A stretch of 15,689 nucleotides of DNA, taken from Pilimelia columellifera (GTDB lineage Bacteria; Actinomycetota; Actinomycetes; Mycobacteriales; Micromonosporaceae). The position numbers were made by a program, and so were the translations under genes. The DNA is taken from NCBI RefSeq assembly GCF_039532605.1, contig NZ_BAAARY010000028.1, positions 1 to 15,689 of the forward strand. Direction: 5' to 3'. Each line of letters begins with the position of its first letter. Position 1 is the stretch's first letter. Below the pieces are notes generated by a model. The model worked only from the letters and a program-made list of their open reading frames with translations. It was not told where the DNA came from and made no database searches. This document shows, piece by piece, positions 13,064-15,689 of the stretch.

Positions 13064-13137
13064 GGTGTCAGCTCTCATCGACATTGATCATGTAAGCCGG
13101 CCCAGACCGGTGCCAGTTCCCGTCGACATTCGGTGTC
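13064..13137 (+). repeat. IS-like terminus, inverted partner of 11972-12077
   Basis: Boxes GGTGTC (13064), GGTGCC (13109) and GGTGTC (13132), the last two 23 bp apart, with CAGCTCTCATCGACATT after the first and CAGTTCCCGTCGACATT after the second. It is the inverted, diverged counterpart of the left terminus. Between this and 13276 there is no gene I can support. Confidence 0.5.
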
Positions 13138-13276
13138 AGTTCACACCTCCGAAGCCAGGGCGGGGTGGGCTGAGCTGGACGCGGTCACTCGGACGGGGTA
13201 ACGCAGGGTCGAGGGCGCGAGCTCGGGTTGATGATCGAAGTGGACGCCTGTCGCGCGGGTCGAGAACACTGAGCCG

Positions 13277-13675
13277 ATGACGTCGTCGACTGTCTCGTCA
13301 TCCCACCGGTCGACCTTCGGGTTGTGGCTTGCCGCTGCCGGGCTAGGTGGTGCCGGCGTCGTGGGTCTGGTGTGGGTGTTGCGGGGTCTGGGGTTGGAGG
13401 ATGCGGAGAAGTGGGTGTCGCTGGTGTGCGGCGTGGTCTCCGCGGCATGCGCGATCGCGGGGCTGGTGGTGGCCATAGTCGCGCTGCGCCGCCCCCGCTT
13501 GCCAACGGTGGCGGGTGCCCCGGCGTCACCGCCGTCGACGACGACGGATCCTCCTGCAGCGGACTCGTTGCCGGCGGGCCCGGTTATTCACTGCCCGGTC
13601 TCGGGCAGCTTCATCGGTACCGCGCGGGACAGCGCGAGGGTGATCATCCACAACGGTCGTAGTGAGGGCCAGTGA
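13277..13675 (+). CDS. Two-helix membrane protein with C-terminal amyloid-like motif (putative NLR effector)
   Basis: A 132-residue protein. After a Ser-rich N-terminus come two membrane helices (about 14-36 and 46-70), a cytoplasmic or linker Pro/Thr/Ala region (73-103), and a C-terminal motif PVSGSFIGTARDSARVIIHN (107-126). The same motif, 15 of 20 residues identical, forms the N-terminus of the next protein. In bacterial amyloid-signalling (BASS) pairs the effector carries the motif at its C-terminus and the adjacent NLR at its N-terminus, as here. A two-helix effector would most simply act on the membrane. Its stop lies 14 bp inside the next gene, so the two are coupled. Motif assignment is by architecture and repetition, not by a profile search. 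Confidence 0.75.
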   Translation: MTSSTVSSSHRSTFGLWLAAAGLGGAGVVGLVWVLRGLGLEDAEKWVSLVCGVVSAACAIAGLVVAIVALRRPRLPTVAGAPASPPSTTTDPPAADSLPAGPVIHCPVSGSFIGTARDSARVIIHNGRSEGQ

Positions 13676-15689
13676 CCTGACGGCAGCCGGGGCCCCCGAC
13701 GACGGCTCCACCCCACCTGTCCAGCTCACCGGTCCCGTCTCGGGCAGCTTCATCGGGGAGGCCAGGGACAACAGCCGGGTAATCATCAACAACGTCAAGC
13801 GCGATCCAGTGAGCCTGCCGCACCGGGTGGGGGCGGCGCCGGCGCTGGCTGCGGGGAGGCAGGACCGTGACCAGGACCGGCAACTGTTCGACGCGCTGAC
13901 CGGTGGTGGAACGGCGGTCGTAGCCGGCCAGGTGGTGACCGGGATGGGTGGGGTCGGTAAGACGCAGGTCGCTGCCGCGCTGGCCCACCGGCTGTGGGGT
14001 GAGGACCTGCTGGACTTGTTGGTGTGGGCGCCGGCATCATCGCCGCAGGCGGTGCAGCAGGCGTATGCGGTGGCCGCGGCGGATGTGACCGGGGTGGAAG
14101 ACGACACGGTCGAGGCCGGGGCGGCCCGGTTCGTTAACTGGCTGGCAGCTAAAGCGCAGGCCGACCTGCGGTGGCTGGTAGTCCTCGACGATCTGCAGTC
14201 CCCAGCGGATCTGACCGGCCTGTGGCCGCCGCACACACCGGCCGGCCGGTGTGTGGTGACCACCCGCCGCCGCGACCCAGTCCTGACCGGCCCGGCCACC
14301 GGGCGGGTCCTGGTCGAGGTAGGGGTCTTCACCCCGCGTGAGGCGCACGCCTATCTACGTCGGGTGCTGGGCGACGACCCGGTGGTCCTGGATGAGGCCG
14401 CCGGGCTGACCGAGGATCTGGGCAATCTGGCGTTGGCGCTAGCGCAGGCCGCAGGCTTCATCGGCAGAAGCCCGACCATGACCTGCGCGGCGTATCGGCG
14501 CAAGCTGACCGACCAACGGCGCGCCCTGGCCAAGCTGCTACCACCTACCGACGCCCTCCCCGACGGCTACAACGCCACCGTCGCGGCGACATTCGCCATC
14601 TCCATCGACGCCGCCAACGCCCTCGAACCGCAAAATTTCGCCCTACCGCTGCTGCAGGCCGCCGCCCTGTTATCTCCCGACGGCATCCCCACCGCGTTCT
14701 TCCGCACCGACCCGATGATCGACTACCTGGCCACCATTACCGGCGCACCTGCGCCCGAAAGCCCAGAGCAACGCGCCGACTGGCGTGACGACATCGACAA
14801 CGCACTACAGCTCTTGCACGGGTTCAGCCTGCTCACCATCGACGCCAACCTGGTCCGCGTACACGGGCTGGTGCAGCGGGCCGTCCGAGAAGACACCCCA
14901 GCCCACACCCGGGCTGAATTGGCATGGGCCGTCGGTGATGCCCTTGTCGCGGCGTGGCCGCCGATCGCGAACAACCCACAGGTCGAGCAGACCTACCGCA
15001 CCAACACCACCGCCCTGAACACCACCAGCGACAACCACCTCTGGCACAACCGGGGCCACCCGGTCCTGTTCCAGGTCGGATACAGCCTCGGCGCCGTGGG
15101 TCAGGTCACCGCCGCCGCCGAACACTTCCAACAACTCCACACCACAGCCACCGAACGCCTCGGCGCCGACCACGCCGACCCCCTGACTACCCGCCACAAC
15201 CTGGCCTACTGGCGGGGGGCGGCCGGGGATCCTGACGGCGCAGCCGCCGCCATGGAGCAGTTACTCGCCGACCGGGTGCGGGTGCTGGGCGCCGACCACG
15301 CTGACACCCTGACCACCCGCCACGACCTGGCCCACTGGCGGGGGGAGGCCGGGGATCATGGCGGCGCGGTCGCCGCCATGGAACAGTTACTCGCCGACCA
15401 GGTACGGGTGCTGGGCGCCGACCACCCCGACACCCTGACCACCCGCCACAGCCTGGCGCGGTGCCGGGGGGCGGCCGGGGATCCTGACGGCGCGGCCGCC
15501 GCCATGGAGCAGTTACTCGCCGACCGGGTGCGGGTGCTGGGCGCCGACCACGCTGACACCCTGACCATCCGCCACAACCTGGCCTACTGCCGGGGGGAGG
15601 CCGGGGATCCTGACGGCGCGGCCGCCGCCATGGAACAGTTACTCGCCGACCAGGTACGGGTGCTGGGCGCCGACCACCCCCACACCCTG
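13662..15689 (+). CDS. NB-ARC/TPR (NLR-like) protein with N-terminal amyloid-like motif, partial
   Basis: An open frame of 676 codons running off the window edge. N-terminus: PVSGSFIGEARDNSRVIINN (25-44), shared with the C-terminus of the preceding protein. NB-ARC ATPase: P-loop GMGGVGKT (94-101), Walker B LVVLDD (172-177), VVTTRRR sensor-type strand (198-204), and GNLALAL (254-260) in place of GLPLA. A winged-helix-like part ends near VHGLVQRAV. From residue 501 come 42-residue TPRs of the kinesin-light-chain type (GADH.DTLTTRH.LA...AAMEQLLADRVRVL). This is a STAND ATPase that would be activated by a ligand bound to the repeats and then oligomerise. Start: GTG at 13662, the only candidate after the in-frame stop at 13641; no strong ribosome binding site, so coupled. 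Likely role: sensing, perhaps phage defence or programmed death. Confidence 0.9.
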   Translation, partial: MRASDLTAAGAPDDGSTPPVQLTGPVSGSFIGEARDNSRVIINNVKRDPVSLPHRVGAAPALAAGRQDRDQDRQLFDALTGGGTAVVAGQVVTGMGGVGKTQVAAALAHRLWGEDLLDLLVWAPASSPQAVQQAYAVAAADVTGVEDDTVEAGAARFVNWLAAKAQADLRWLVVLDDLQSPADLTGLWPPHTPAGRCVVTTRRRDPVLTGPATGRVLVEVGVFTPREAHAYLRRVLGDDPVVLDEAAGLTEDLGNLALALAQAAGFIGRSPTMTCAAYRRKLTDQRRALAKLLPPTDALPDGYNATVAATFAISIDAANALEPQNFALPLLQAAALLSPDGIPTAFFRTDPMIDYLATITGAPAPESPEQRADWRDDIDNALQLLHGFSLLTIDANLVRVHGLVQRAVREDTPAHTRAELAWAVGDALVAAWPPIANNPQVEQTYRTNTTALNTTSDNHLWHNRGHPVLFQVGYSLGAVGQVTAAAEHFQQLHTTATERLGADHADPLTTRHNLAYWRGAAGDPDGAAAAMEQLLADRVRVLGADHADTLTTRHDLAHWRGEAGDHGGAVAAMEQLLADQVRVLGADHPDTLTTRHSLARCRGAAGDPDGAAAAMEQLLADRVRVLGADHADTLTIRHNLAYCRGEAGDPDGAAAAMEQLLADQVRVLGADHPHTL
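15162..15689 (+). repeat. 126-bp tandem TPR repeats
   Basis: Units start at 15162, 15288, 15414, 15540 and 15666 (the last cut by the window edge), each exactly 126 bp, in frame, with high DNA identity. Units 1 and 3 share ADRVRVL endings and units 2 and 4 share ADQVRVL endings, so the array looks like a duplicated 252-bp pair. Confidence 0.93.

Noticed and set aside
13526..14332. 268-residue minus-strand open frame opposite the NLR gene
   Set aside because: Ser/Thr/Arg-rich shadow; the plus frame has NB-ARC motifs in order.

Overview
The window is very GC-rich, with GTG starts, 4-bp start/stop overlaps, leaderless-looking promoters and an actinobacterial-type LexA box. It reads as accessory DNA of a high-GC actinobacterium; Micromonosporaceae is a guess from general feel, not shown. 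A type Ib ParA/RHH partition operon, a serine resolvase with a symmetric site, small helix-turn-helix and zinc-finger proteins, relic gene ends and IS-like termini point to a plasmid or an integrated plasmid-like element. I see no replication initiator, tRNA, rRNA or CRISPR array.

Layout. 1-846 holds relics: a copy of the 3' end of the RHH partition gene and a frameshifted P-loop fragment. 847-5400 is a same-strand cargo block: a secreted phospholipase A2-like protein, a small two-helix membrane protein, a secreted 4-Cys protein, an ABC ATPase, its permease with a large outside domain, another membrane protein, and a second 4-Cys protein paralogous to the first. 5412-6663 has a resolvase C-terminal fragment, a strong terminator, a small ORF, and a gene under a perfect LexA box. 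6761-8121 is the partition locus: operator palindromes, parA, an RHH gene with an inverted repeat inside its own coding sequence, and similar repeats downstream. 8236-9747 holds a resolvase (minus strand), a symmetric binding region and two coupled small genes. 10023-10403 is a secreted protein gene (minus) lying between two copies of the 3' end of the next gene, a zinc-finger/winged-helix protein (10858-11538, minus). 11539-13276 is mostly non-coding, with paired IS-like termini around one unknown gene. 13277 to the window end is a two-gene operon: a small two-helix membrane protein followed by a large NB-ARC/TPR (NLR-like) protein cut by the window edge.

How they may work together. The most striking system is the last one. 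The C-terminus of the membrane protein and the N-terminus of the NLR-like protein share a nearly identical ~20-residue motif, the arrangement of bacterial amyloid-signalling pairs (BASS), in which an NLR sensor templates a membrane effector. The second theme is that small secreted Cys proteins sit as cargo between duplicated 3' ends of backbone genes, at two independent places (199/7984 and 9865/10778). The third is the secreted PLA2 / paired 4-Cys protein / ABC transporter cluster, which I do not recognise as a described system.
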